Source: Paraconiothyrium sp. Pb-2020 (Eukaryota > Ascomycota > Dothideomycetes > Pleosporales > Didymosphaeriaceae). Taken from it: a DNA stretch of 64,000 bases. The DNA lies in the NCBI GenBank assembly GCA_022419385.1, contig JAJUBI010000008.1:1178001-1242000 (forward strand), read 5' to 3'. Below are positions 23,140 through 34,977 of the stretch, piece by piece. Below the pieces are notes generated by a model. It was not told where the DNA came from. It saw nothing but the letters and a program-made list of their open reading frames with translations, and searched no databases. Positions within the stretch are counted from its first letter, which is position 1; the number at the start of each line of letters is the position of its first letter. Made by a program: the position numbers and the translations under genes.

Positions 23140-25121
23140 ATGCCAAATGTGCCATCGGACACTTGGTATTGCGGCGAATGTGGTACGCTGAACCACAATT
23201 GGGATGATTTGTGCCCGGTGTGCAACCGTGGCGAGCGTGGTGAGCGTAGATACGGCGGTCATGGCATGCCTATTGGTGGGGCATACATATTAGAGGTAAT
23301 CGTTGAGTTGTTGTTGGATGATGGTGTCACGCATACGTTACTTTCAAACGCCTCTCAAATCGGTATAACGAGTGAGCGAATAGAAAGACGGCTGAGGGCG
23401 CTCTTGAAGGACCTTGGAGCCGATCTAAGGACCGAGTCAAAAACAGTTGAAGAGAGACGGATTGCCAAGTTCGTCGCTTTAAAGTCTAGACGTGTAGCAT
23501 CGGCAGTCGTGAAAAGCATAGAAGGCTTTGAAGACGCAGCGAGGGACATGCAAGGGAAGGAACGAGTGGAGGACAGTACGGAAGAAAGTACCGAGTGAGG
23601 TCTACCCTGAGTGACTTCTAAATGACTTACAATTGATTGATGAATGCGCGATTAGATCAGAGACCGACGAACCTGTTCAAGAGAACGAAGAAAACGACCT
23701 GGCCAGGGCCAAGCGATTCGTCGTCAGAAGCGCAGCGTTTGCAAGCATGCACCAGCAGCTATGGCACTCAGTCTTCCCTACACTGAACTCTAAATTGTTG
23801 GCATACGTCGAGAAGGCTGGCGAAGACTTGACAGGTGCGGACAAGAATAAATGGTCGTGGGAGGGCCGAGAACTAGCCGCAGAACTTGTCGACGTACGTC
23901 TGTCGTCAGTCAGCGTCTGCAGGAACGTGCAGACATCTACGTTGGATAGGATCAAGCATACCATTGAGGCATGGACAGAAGAGACGTGGAACTGGCCTTT
24001 GAGGTCGCCGCTCTTGTGTCCTGGCGATAATTACACGTAAGCATGATCTCCTTCTTGCATATGGTCTCCACGTAGCGGTGTTTCCAATTTAGTAGACTCC
24101 AACGGATAACAAATCACCGCCTATAGATAGCTTCGCTCATTCAATACACAACATCAGGTATATAGAGTGGATCTGCGTAGGGTGTTCAAGACCAATCTTA
24201 TCTATGAATGCAGACTTACCAACAAAGGAGTGTGGAGAGAGCAGATTAGTGAAGGCACCGATTGCTCTGGCAGAGCAGATAGAACGATGGAAAAGAGAGC
24301 TACCTGAGCGAGCTGAACCTCCATCGAAATCTGGTGTGCCATCACCAGTCCTGTCGGTTCCAACACAGCAAACTGGGATTCAAAAAAGAACAGGGCAGGG
24401 AAGCAATCCCCAACCTAACCGTTCGAGCTCACAAAACATTCAAACTACTCAAGGACACACCATCTCAGCATCTTCAAATACCGGAGTGTCCAATGGCTGG
24501 GTGTTTCTTGTGGTTCACTCTAGAGGTGACTACGGACTCGCGAAAATTGATATGAGTGGCCGTACAACAGACTTGTTCGTCACTCAACTGCGCTCTGAGT
24601 ATTTCCGGCTTAGAGGCTATATCACCCGCTGCTTTAGCGTCTGGTGCTACTCACATTGCGATTTCTACAAGGTACGTAGCGCAATGTCTCAGAGAGACGA
24701 AGATAAATCGATTCTGTGTTGATTCTCTGTAAGTTCCACAAGTGGACTTGGGAGTCTGTAGTTCCATTGAAACGCAATGAATTTCCGGATCCATTGGATG
24801 CAGAGTATGACTACGTACCGAAGCCGCTACCGGACATGCCTCCAATAACGAAGCATGAATTCAGGAAGCGACATGAGGGTTGCAGTAAGCCGGGTTTCCA
24901 TTTTTACTGCAGTAAGTAGCTGTCACCACAACGTCAGAAACAGGGCTCATGGCCAATCTATAGATAAGCAGTGTCCGTGTATGAAGGCCAAAGCCAAGGC
25001 ACACAATCGCGACATCATCGATCTGCTACCGAAGAAGCATCGCCAGCTAGACTTGATGGCAGATGAGAGAGAATTCTTTTGGGGCCTATACGCTCGTCAA
25101 GAGATCTGCATCTATCTCTGA
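23140..25121 (+). CDS. RanBP2-type zinc-finger protein of a variable fungal family
   Basis: Five exons (23140-23594, 23656-24036, 24158-24671, 24734-24894 corrected to 24734-24884, 24964-25121) join in frame to 552 residues. Residues 8-28 form a RanBP2-type zinc finger matching W-x-C-x2-C-x3-N-x6-C-x2-C. The middle has a helical region, then YIEWICVGCSRPI, a possible second metal site. A Ser/Gln-rich linker follows. The C-terminal core has QLRSEYFRLRGYITRCFSVW, FYKFHKWTW, PKPLPDMPPITKHEF and REFFWGLYARQ. I recall this core from multi-copy proteins of many ascomycetes with no known function; those usually continue into two membrane helices after the GLYA segment. Here the protein stops right after it (EICIYL). 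The stop abuts that of the minus-strand fragment at 25122. It may be a truncated family member. Confidence 0.7.
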
Positions 25122-25400
25122 CTACGTCGTGTCACCATCGCTTTTCTGCCACAGACTTGCGATGAACGTAGTCCAGAATATCGACAGAAAAGACAACATC
25201 GTCATGAGCGGCACCGAAGCGTTTTGTTGATCTCCCTTGTGGCCCCAAGCGAACAGCCACATGAAAAAGAACCAAACGAACGGACTGATGCAGATCGCAT
25301 TGTAAATGAGTACACGAAAGAAGCTGAAGTCATTGCAATTCCATAATAGACCAAGGTTGTAGTAGCCTGCTTTCTCCGAGACGACGCGTTCGCTTCGAGG
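25122..25400 (-). pseudogene. Inverted C-terminal membrane-module fragment
   Basis: Minus-strand frame of 92 residues after an acceptor-like TAG (25403-25401), ending TAG at 25124-25122. It contains NDFSFFRVLIYNAICISPFV, a second hydrophobic helix (PLMTMLSFLSIFWTTFIASL) and between them WGHKGDQQNASVP. The last motif resembles the H-x-GDLQNAxVP loop that I recall between the two membrane helices at the C-terminus of the family represented by the 23140 gene. No upstream exons or start codon were found in 25401-25708. It touches the stop codon of the neighbouring gene with no gap, on the opposite strand. Most likely a detached or inverted remnant. It could also be the last exon of a gene whose other exons I missed. 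Confidence 0.5.
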
Positions 25401-25708
25401 CTAGCGAATAACATTCGACGGCTGGGTTCCTCTTGCTTAGATCAAAACTGAACGGTGCAATGGAGCCCTCCGTTTTTTTTTTGAACCTTGCGAGGCAAGA
25501 ATGTGCTGCGTAGTCACAGATACGTGTGAGGTGCGAGTAGTAACAGTGCAGAAAAGCTTTTCGTTGAGGCAGATTTATCTACCGTTGTATGAACTTGTGC
25601 ATCGAGGTAGGCTGTCTTTCTTAAAAGAGGATAGAACGATAACATGAGCTGATAGAGTCATGCTAGTGAAACACTTGTATGGGTGGCTATCGGTCACAGT
25701 ACACTCTA
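25401..25708. other. Intergenic
   Basis: 308 bp between the membrane-module fragment and the 3' end of the HET/NB-ARC gene. A run of ten T residues lies near 25473-25482. No exon found. Confidence 0.45.
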
Positions 25709-28700
25709 TTATAAGATAGCCTTGGAGCGACGCAAGCCCAGCTTTGCTAACCCAAGTATTAACCAGGGGCCCTTCATTCTAGACACAGCCTTTAGCTCAG
25801 CGTAGTCTTCGTAACATAACTTGGTCCTCAAATGATCATCTCCAAGGGCGGCGGAGTACCCGGAACATGCCCACTGGTAAATAGTGAGAGATTCCTTGAT
25901 ACGATGCTGTTTGGTAAGGATATGAGCGAGTATGTCTGCGTTAATAAGAGTGTCGGGGTGACCTCGACCAAGTAGTTTTTCGCATCCTTCTAGCGCTCGT
26001 CGAACTACCTCCTCCGCCTCGTCGTATCTTCTCTGGCTTACCAGCACCGACCCAAGCTGCGTGACGCTAGAGAGTGTAAAATGGTGCTCCTTCCCAAGCA
26101 CTCTTTCTCTTGCTTCCAATGCTTGACGTTCCATTGCCTCCGCCCGCCTGTGCTTTCCCCGATCCTCTAGCAATGATGCAAGCTGACTCAGGCTCATAAG
26201 TGTGACAGGGTGTTCCTGCCCAAGTATCTTTTCTCTTCCTTCTAGTGCTTGACGAAGATATTTCTCTGCCCGCTTGTACTTCTTCAGCTTTTGCAGCAAC
26301 GCCCCAAGTTGGTAAATGCTTGAAAGCGTTTCGAGATGGTCTGGGCCGTATAACTTCATTCTTTCTTCCAGTGTTCGACGCTCCAATCTCTCTGCGTCCT
26401 TGTATTTTCCCTGCCTCGTCAGTACCGATACAAGTCCGCTAACGCTAGTGAGCGTGTTAGGATCCGACAGGCCATACACCTTTTCTCTACCCTCCAATGC
26501 TTGAGAAAGGATCGCCACCGCGTCATCGTATTTTCCCTCTAACTCTAGTGTCAGTCCAAGGTTTTGCGCGCACTGGAGCGTATGAGGATGCTCATGCCCA
26601 AACATGTCCCTGGTCAGAGACCATGCCTCTCGTAACGCCGTCACTGCTGCAGTATATTTCCCATTGTCTGCTTGACATAGCCCTATATATCCCAGAAGCG
26701 AAGCACAATTTGGGCTTGTTTTAGCCCCCTCCAGTCCTACTACATGGATGGCGTGCGGGAGGTACGTCGTCCACATTACCCGCTCGCTGGAAACCAAGAG
26801 CTCCAAGACTCGGAGAACGGCTGTGCTTACCCAAGCTTCTCGCTGACTGTGTGCCTCCAGCCACCAGCTCAATGAGATATGCACTAGCCGATGCATGTCA
26901 AAATACCTCTCTTCATCAGATCCCGTGTCACTTCGCTGGCGCTCAGTAAGGAATGCATATCCCTTCAACGTTCCAAGCGCTTTAGTATGTTGCACTTTGG
27001 ACGCCCCTGGCGGTAATAGCGTTTGAGGAATGCCAGTTCGGTCGATGCAGGCTATGAACGAAAGGTAATCTGCTGCGAGTGGGTCTTGTCTCTGGATGTG
27101 CTCGAAGGAGATTTGCCAGGTCTTTGCAACCGTAATATCAGTGCGTTGGTATCGACTTGGATCTTCGAAACGCTCGCTGAAGAGCTCAGCTTCCGTGCCA
27201 GTATGCTGCATTAAAGATACGTATTTGGAGACTGATATGTCGTTCTGGTTCATGAAAGCGGCTGCCTGTACAATGGCAAGGGGGAGGTATGTGAGCGACT
27301 GCAACAATTTGTTGACAGCGGCCCTATCATCTAGGAGCGACTTGTTTGTTGTTCGGTTCATAAGTAGCTGTTGGGCCTCAGCTTCACCCATGTCGTCTAG
27401 CGAAAGCACGCAAGTCTGTGATAGTTCTGCGGCCACTTCTCTACTACGGGTTGTAAAAAGGATCGCTCCTTTGTTGCTACGTGGGACGTAGTCGATCAAT
27501 GGGATTGACTTGGGGTCTTCGCTATCTGATTCCAGCAATATCCGTGGGTCGTCAGCGTTGTCAACGATCATTAGCCAATCGTTGGAAGTCTTTGAGCTTA
27601 GGGCTTCCCTCACGAGCTTTTTGAGGTTTGCGTTATCATCATTTATTCCTGGAATTTTTAGGCGGACTGCGATCTCTCGAAAGGCAAGTCCGACGCTTTC
27701 TTGACTCATGGCAGATACCCAAAAGATTTCATGTCTGGCATTTGTCGCTAATGCGCGGTAGGCGAACTCGAGCGCAAGCGCTGATTTCCCACAGCCGCCC
27801 AGTCCATAGATTGCCATGCGTTGGTGTGTGTCACGTGAGATGATGGTTTCTTCGATCGCCTGAAGTTGACTTTCTCGGCCCACAAAGAGCTCATTTCGGG
27901 TGAATGGAAGTGATGAGGACACTGTACGATATGAGCTTCATAAATATTCTGGCTGAAACAGAGAGAGACGTACCAGGGATGTCCTGTGGATATTTCTGTG
28001 TTCTTCGATGCCGGCGCTTCTGTATCTCATCCTGCAACCGCAGAGCTGCATATTCTTCCCCCTCACCATAGTTGAGAGGCAAGAAAACGTCAAAAATTCC
28101 TAGGAGGCAGTAAATCTTATCTTCCTTCCACTTCGTGGTACGTTTCCCTACCCAATTCATCCGCTCGGCAACGCTGAAATCAGCGAGTTTCTGGCCACGC
28201 AATGCACTGATAGGAATCCCGGTAATACTGTGTATCTCATGTTCTAGCGAAGCCTTGCTGCCTAACAGTTTACCATCGACCGAAAAGAACTTGATGGTGG
28301 TAGGCGCAAGCAGTTCTTGAAGCGTCCATCCTCGCGTGGGTCTTAGCAATACTGTAACCTACATGTCTTTTCTACTTACCTCGGGTAAACCATCTACTCT
28401 GCCTAAACGCTGATTCCCACGAGGCGTGAGAGGCCTGAGCATCGCAGATTTGGTGGGGAACTAAGACGTCTGATAGGTATACATAACACGTGTCTGCATG
28501 CTGATACCAGCGGAACATAGAGTTGATTGCTGTGCTTAGTTCGACGCTGTTGGACTTGTCGATGCAGCAGGTATCGATCCAGAAGTACTCAAGGTTATCT
28601 GCTGTAGCTTGCTCGCCGCAAAAGCGAATTTTGTTATAGCCATCTTTGTTCGCGCTTGAACCTGCTAGTAGCTCACTGTACGTGACTTCTTGGCCTTCTA

Positions 28701-28803
28701 TCCAGGTGTGCGAGAGTATAGCGTACGGAGGAGCGTGGTCATCGTCAAAAGAGGCTAGCTCGAAGCTGTCGTTGCCTGGGACGCACTTGAGGAGGCGTAT
28801 CAT
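25709..28803 (-). CDS. HET-NB-ARC-TPR receptor (fungal NLR-like STAND protein)
   Basis: Three exons (28803-28380, 28330-27974, 27921-25709; introns 49 and 52 bp) give 997 residues. The HET domain is at about residues 20-170, with YAILSHTW, YFWIDTCCID and GWTLQELLAP. The NB-ARC NTPase has P-loop GLGGCGKSALALEF near residue 304, Walker B DWLMIVDNADD, sensor-like GAILFTTRS, LPLAIVQAAAF and an MHD-like MHRLVH. About seven 42-residue TPR units follow (about 670-950), with recurring A-LEGREK-LG-HP-TL. STAND proteins with HET effector domains act in heterokaryon incompatibility or non-self recognition: the repeats sense a ligand, the NTPase oligomerises and HET triggers cell death. All key motifs are present, so it is probably functional. 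The exon junctions fall inside the HET W-R-GWTLQE motif and just before NB-ARC. Confidence 0.93.
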
Positions 28804-29811
28804 ATCGCCGCATGGTCTTGAAAGATATCAGTAAGTCCGGCTGGAAATGTTGAGTGAAAAAGAAAGAGGCGCGGAGTAGTGGGAAGATGTTTGACTTCCG
28901 CGTACACGAAGCGCTTCTAGCAGGCTGCTGTATGGCTGGGGGCCGTTTCAGCCTGAGCTGGGATGAAGAGCACCCCAGCTCCGCCTTCCCACCATCAATC
29001 TCATCGAATGACAGCATCTTCCACCAAGTGCGGCGTAGCACCGCGTTTTTGCACGTGCAAAGCACTCTGAATAAATATTTTGGGTGAAGTGTGAGGAGCA
29101 CGATAGTCTGGTCTTATCTGGCGAAGCGCCTAGACAGGCTAGGTATGGGGTTGCACCTCCCGTACACTTGTATGGGACTGAACAAAAAACGAATATCAAG
29201 CTAGAATTTTATACCTTAAAAGGTCGTTGAAATGGCAAGTTTTCAATACTCACACTGAAGTCTCGTTATCCAAATATCGACTGTTTCGTACCCGTCTCGC
29301 TCTACCCAAGCGGCACACAGATCTCTAGCTAGCCAGAGTGTCTAGGATATCCAGTATCGCAATCCCTCAGGAAAGGGAAACGAATAAGGAGATTGACAAG
29401 AGGAACTTCGAGTTCCTCTACTACATTGTGCCGCGGCGCGCGAATGCGCGCGAGCATGTAAGAATCAGTCGACAAGACGAATCCGAAGAGCTATCTTGTA
29501 ATGAATATACTACACACTCGACAAAATCTATGTGTCCGAAGAAGAAGCGGTGCACATCAGATCGGGGATCTTCAAGGAGGAAAAAGGACGTTGTCAAATT
29601 CGAAGCTGAAAAGCGTAGCGCAACAAAAGAGAAGTATCCCAGGTAAACCATTCCAGCTTCCCGATCCAGTCCAGTCCAGTGCCCAAACGATTCGCTGGCT
29701 ACAAGTGCAAAAAAGTAAAAATTGCGCAGCGACCTCGTCTCCCGTGGCCTTCCCTCGCTCTCCTTCGCCAATCCATCTTATCTTGTGTCGGCCCGTCGTC
29801 CCATCCCATCT
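28804..29811. other. Intergenic
   Basis: About 1 kb between two minus-strand genes; promoter side of the HET/NB-ARC gene. Small open frames (for example 29338-29646) lack domain or exon support. Confidence 0.5.
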
Positions 29812-30190
29812 CTAACAGCAGTCCTCCGCACACTCGCAGCACTCAGCACAACACTCGCACCCCTCCTCGCACACGAAGCAGCAGCACAGCGCGGCCAGAC
29901 ACGCGCCCAAACATCCACGGTCCTTCTTCTGCTTCTGCTGCTGGTACGGCTGCTGGTGGGGCGGGCCCTGCTGGTATCCCTGGCCCTGCGGTGGGTAGTA
30001 CATCTGCTGCTGGGGTGGGCCGCCGTATTGCTGGTTGTAGCCGCCTTGGGGTGGGCCATAGCTATTGCGTTACGTCAGTATTCACGTCTCGCGTTGGGAG
30101 TTGCGCAAGCAGTGGGAAGCTAGTGATGAACGCGTACCTCTGCTGCGGGTACTGAGGACCCTGGTTGTTGTAGTAGCCCTGTGCCGACAT
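29812..30190 (-). CDS. CYSTM-type cysteine-rich tail protein
   Basis: Two exons (30190-30138, 30061-29812; 76-bp intron) give 100 residues. The N-terminal two thirds are Gln/Tyr/Pro/Gly-rich (YYPPQGQGYQQGPPHQQPYQ). A charged KQKKDRG precedes the C-terminal module CLGACLAALCCCFVCEEGCE, which ends in further paired cysteines. This matches CYSTM proteins: small tail-anchored or palmitoylated membrane proteins linked to stress tolerance and metal resistance in fungi and plants. It is a likely plasma-membrane peripheral protein. The start ATG is followed by SAQGYYNNQG, typical of the family. Confidence 0.85.
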
Positions 30191-31230
30191 TTTGTTGGCG
30201 AAGTGTTATGTGCGCGTTTCGCAGGCGATGTCTCTCTCAGGAGCGCTCGAGGACCGCGGTCGTAGGAGCTTCAAGCCACTCGGTATCCCAATTGGCTTTG
30301 CGTCAGGAGATCAGCCCAAAGTCGGCCCGGTGTAGTTGTCCGGTTTGGCGCTTATCGTAGTCGCGAATGCAATCGTACTTTCGGTGCTTGGTGCAGGTGA
30401 TGGTAGGACTTTTGAGCGATGTGTGATCGGATGATGGGTTAGGTGTGTGCGGCAAAGCGGAACAGGGCAGAAGGGATGGTAAGAGGTCAGCTGGGATCCC
30501 AACTGCTTTAAAACGCGCCGCAGCCATCATTGGAGCGGGGATCCAGTCATTGGGGACATGTGCACATGCAGGCGCAAGCGCCACTCGCCGGCTGCACGGC
30601 CACATCATTGGGCGCAGACAAGCATTCCGAGCTCCGCTTATCCGTGTATGACGAGGCTTGCCTCCCATCACGCACCCATGCAGTACGCGTTTCGGACGGA
30701 CGCGACGCCTGCGCCACACGTTCACTGCGCACCCTGGTGCAAAGGTCAATTGTTCGCAGCTGCTCGAGGGAAATGCGATGCATACGCCGGTCCGAAGCAT
30801 CGCGCCCGACGTGATGACGAACGCGCGCGCCACAAGACAAGGATGCGCAAAGGCTAAGCTCACCGCCGAGACTTTCAAAAAGCTTCGCCCCTAGCTGCAC
30901 GTCCGTCTCATCACTCGGTGTCACCAACGACCACGCTCGGACTTCTCAAACACCACATGCATATTCCCGGCACATGCCTCGTACTTCATGCATTAAAATG
31001 TTCTACCTCCCCATCCTGTAAGCCCCTCGCTTGCCATGCTGCCTTCCAACGCACCCTTCAGACAATAATTATGTATAATGAATACACCGCCATGCAGTAA
31101 ACGACAGAGAACAGAAGCGACGCAGCAGCATGCCATGCACGTTAGACTAACGACTATGGGCACAAGATGCCAACGCTATATACAAGACATAGAGCATGCT
31201 TACTATCCTGGAGAATGCAACTACACAAAG
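30191..31230. other. Intergenic
   Basis: About 1 kb: promoter of the CYSTM gene at the left, 3' flank of SLA1 at the right. Overlapping open frames at 30300-30930 on both strands reflect GC-rich sequence; none has a recognised domain. Confidence 0.5.
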
Positions 31231-34200
31231 TTAGAATCCAAACGGGTTTTCGGGAGCTATTATTTTGTCAGCGGCACTTCACGAGATGCAGTTGAAGGTA
31301 CATACTGGCGTTGGCGAGATTGGCCCGTCCGGTTGGCTGCGCCACGAGCTTCTTCGCTGGCTGCGTCCCGAATCGCACAGGCGGAGGGGGTCCCGTCTTC
31401 TGAGGAACAAGTGGTGCTGCCGAGGGCATTGGCGGCATCGGTGGAATAGGAGGTGCATTTTGACCAAAGGCCTGTCCGAAGCCTGTCGGTTGCGGTTGGA
31501 TCGCAGGTGGCAAGAATCGGTTCACCCCCGTTGCCTGCGGGTTGAGAGGAGAGGGAGAGAATGAGTTGAAGCCCGTAGGCTGTGCCTGGAGCGGCATCTG
31601 TTGACCCTGGAAGTTCTGCTGGAATCCTGGTTGGAAGCCAGTCTGGAAGTTCTGCTGCATGCCAGGCTGGAAACCCGTGGGCTGTGGCTGCATGAAGCCT
31701 GTTTGTTGCGGCTGCTGTGGCGGCGGGGACATCGAGTTGTACCCTGTGGGCTGTGGCATCATACCGTTCATACCGTTCATGCCGTTCTGCTGGAATTGAC
31801 CGAATTGGGACTGTGGCTGGAAGCCCGTGGCCTGCTGCTGCATACGCTGCATGTTCAAGTCCTGCAAGCTTTGTCCGGGAGGAGAGACTTGGGTGTGCAT
31901 GCTCGGGTTGAAGCCTGTCAATTGGGGCTGCAGGGCAGCCGGGGGCGGGTACGCTTGCTGGGGATTCTGAGGGGCAGATGAAGCTCTCTGAGGCGGAGGG
32001 GCAATGAGACCACCTTGGCTCTGTTGTTGGGGTGCCTGAGGTCGAATTCGTGGAGGAGCAAGCTGTGGAGGAGGCACAGCTTTGACCGCAGCGACTTGAT
32101 CGAACAATGACTGATTGAACCCCTGAGGTTGCGCTGGCTGTGTCGGCTGTGCTGGAGCTTGAGCAGCAGCTGGTGCCGGAGCAGGCGGCGGTGCTGGGAT
32201 CTCTGCTTTGAGGGCGGGCATGTCTAAGAGGGAGAGCTCACCCATAGATCCTGTGAGAGCTGGCGGCGCTGGAGCAGGTGCAGGAGCCGCAGCTGGGGCA
32301 GGGGTTGGAGCTGCCGCCGCTGGAGTAGAGGCTGGAGGTTGTCTTGAAGGCTTGATGTCCCATGCGTTGTCATCAAAACCATCGGCTTTCTTTTCTGGAA
32401 TCGGAGCGGTCGTGAGGGGTGTCGGCGTTGCCTCTGCGGGCGCAGGCTTCTTGACCGTATCGTCTGTCTTTTGTTCGAACGCCTTGGCGTCGACGACATC
32501 GTTAGTCTGCACAGGAGGAGCGGGCCGACCTTTTCGGGTGTTGTTCCTCAGAGTGCCACCGGGGCCAGAGAAGAGGCCTCCTTCTTCCCCATTCTCAGCG
32601 AAACTGACACTACGCTTCTCACCATCACCAGAGCGGTTGTACTTCTTATCCAAGAACTTCATGATTCGAAGGATATCTCCTTCCTTCACACCCAAGGTTC
32701 GAAGAAGTTTTTCGCTTATGTCGGGCATGTTCTCTTCACCCATTTGGTCGCGAGTAAAGGCTTGTGCATACCGTTCGCAAATCTGAGGGTTGACTCCGCA
32801 TTGTAGAAAGAAATCAAACCAATCATAGGACGGCTTCTGTTCCACGGTGATACCGGACGACGAGCGTTGCGCCGGGTTTTCTTTCGCGCGTTGGGTGCTT
32901 CTTCGTTTAATATCTGACAGTGGCTTGTCGTCATCTAGAGAAATACCCGTTGCTCGCTCTACGTACTCCAGGTCTTCGACGGACATTTTCGGCACCGGAA
33001 CAGCGATCTTTACTCCGTTGACTTTGTGAAGGTGGATCTTGCCGTCCTTAATAGTCAGGAACTCGGCTTCGACCTTGAAAGACCCTGATCGATCGGTCCA
33101 TGTTCGTAGCTTCGCGGAATCTAGACTTGTTAGACGCAAAGTCACAGACTGAAGCAAACTATCCAAGCTCGAATGCCAGTGGGATAGAACGCGGAGATTA
33201 AGCACTGACTTGGTTTGGGAGCGGACTTTGAGTCCTTCGCGGAACTATCGCGCTTACTTCTCTGTGACGTACGAGGATGGTCAACTTTTGTTCGCAGAAG
33301 ACTAGAATGACGCGCGGGTAATTGCAAGCCAGGTCCTACCTGATCATTCCTGACTTCGCTGTCCCGTTTCCTGCCTTTCGCAACTTGACGTGTGAGCTCT
33401 TCCTCCTCTAGTCTGTTCTGATCTACGACAGACCGCCCTGCATTGGTGCCTGAGCGAGCAAGTGTGGCGGCGGGCGGCGACATCGGTACGGATTCTGTAA
33501 CTTCGACGTAGTTAGCTGGCACTACACCTTCTTTGCCGTTCTTCAGCCTTCGCACTTTCCACCATTCGTCGCTAGCTGAATCATCCAGGACCAAGATCTC
33601 GTCGCCAAGGCCTACCGTGACCTCGTCGTCGCCTTGGGCCATGAAATCGAACAGCATGACTCCCTTCTTCTGCACATTCGAGTTCCGAGATCCTGCCGCC
33701 AGTACTTCACGGAGACCTGCGCCCTTTGCAGCACCGGAGAGCTCGCCTAGCGCCGAGCAGATCTCAGAAGCTGTGTCCTTTGCGCCGCAGTGGAAATCCA
33801 CGTCTTTGCTTGGCTGTTTGAGCGTCATGAATACATGCTTTCCTTCCTGCGAATAGTATTCCAGTTTGTCCGCTGTCCATTCCTGCTGCGGTCCGTCGCG
33901 AGACTTTTCAGGCGCAATCATAACCATGCCTTTAGCGATATTTATCCCTAGCGTAATAGGCATCTTTTTGTTCTTGCCCGGTTGTGTCAAGTATTCGTAG
34001 ATATTGTACAGATGGTATCCAGAGCCAGATAGAGGCGTGTTCGGCTGATTGTGGTCATTACGAGGATCGTACTGATCGAAAGTAACGCTACGAGCAGGTG
34101 GAGATCGAAACGAGTCGGTATCGGGAGAACGCTGGGCAGTATACTGCGCATACTGGGTGTGTGTCGGCGGAGGCGATAGCTGACCAGACGGTGGTCTTTG

Positions 34201-34977
34201 CGGTAAACGCGGGGCAGGCGCTTCCTCGTCGGATTCCTCGGGTGTGAATTGGACGCGCCGTTGCGCCTTGGGAGGCGGAGCGTAATCGTCGGCTGGTGGA
34301 GCTGACTGTTGAGATTTCTTTTGGATGATCCCTGCGAGCGCAGCGGCGGGGCTTGGATGAACTGGGCTGTCTGGTGTCGGCGGCCCCTGTCCATCGTCCG
34401 AATCCGGTGCAGCGGGGATGGCAGGAGGCCGAGGCGGGAGGGATGGAGATGTGAGCGGTTCAGAGGTAGGAGCACCCTCCTTTAAATCGATGTAGTTTGC
34501 AGGTGCAAAGCCGTAGTCGCCAGCCAATCCTACTAATGTCCAATCCGGATCTGAGATATCGTATACGTCGAGGAGGGCGTCTTCCTTGAAGGAGAGCTCT
34601 TCGTCGGTCTGGCGGGCGTAGTCGTAGAGCGCTTTGGCTTGGGATAATGGAGCAGCCTAAATAAATGATGCCATGTCAGTAGCTGTGGCCTTGAATGTGC
34701 ACACTGTATGCACGGTGTGCTAGGGAGCTTCTCCAGAAACCACGAGACGGGATACGGTAGGGAGCCTGGTCCAGCTTACCTCCTCAATGTAGTTGTTCGG
34801 TATCAGACCCTCGGGCTCCTCCTCATCCTCATCTGTGCCCTTCTTCTTAGCTTTCCACCAGTCGTCGTCGCTGGACTTCTCCAGCACCATCAACAGATCG
34901 CCCTCGGCCAAGGCGATCTCGTTCTCGCTCTGAGGTACATAGTCATAGATGGCACGGTAGATGCCCAGGAAGACCAT
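31231..34977 (-). CDS. SLA1: Actin-cytoskeleton regulatory/endocytic adaptor SLA1
   Basis: Four exons (34977-34780, 34656-33210, 33120-31306, 31256-31231) give 1161 residues. Order of domains: SH3-1 (residues about 4-66, IYRAIYDYVPQSENE), SH3-2 (about 70-125, KALYDYARQTDEE), Pro-rich linker, SH3-3 (about 397-450, MLFDFMAQGDDEVTVGLGDE), SHD1 (from about 550, TWTDRSGSFKVEAEF), SAM-like SHD2 (about 650-715, YDWFDFFLQCGVNPQIC), Pro/Ala-rich region, then many L-x-x-Q-x-T-G motifs (QPQPTGF and variants). Sla1 couples cargo carrying NPFxD to clathrin/actin patches. Ark/Prk kinases phosphorylate the LxxQxTG repeats, and EH domains bind NPF. The final 26-nt exon encodes PENPFGF, supplying the terminal NPF. 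Skipping this exon would remove it. Confidence 0.95.

Noticed and set aside
31300..32400. Plus-strand frames opposite SLA1
   Set aside because: Mirror of the Pro/Gln/Ala-rich repeats in the SLA1 coding strand.
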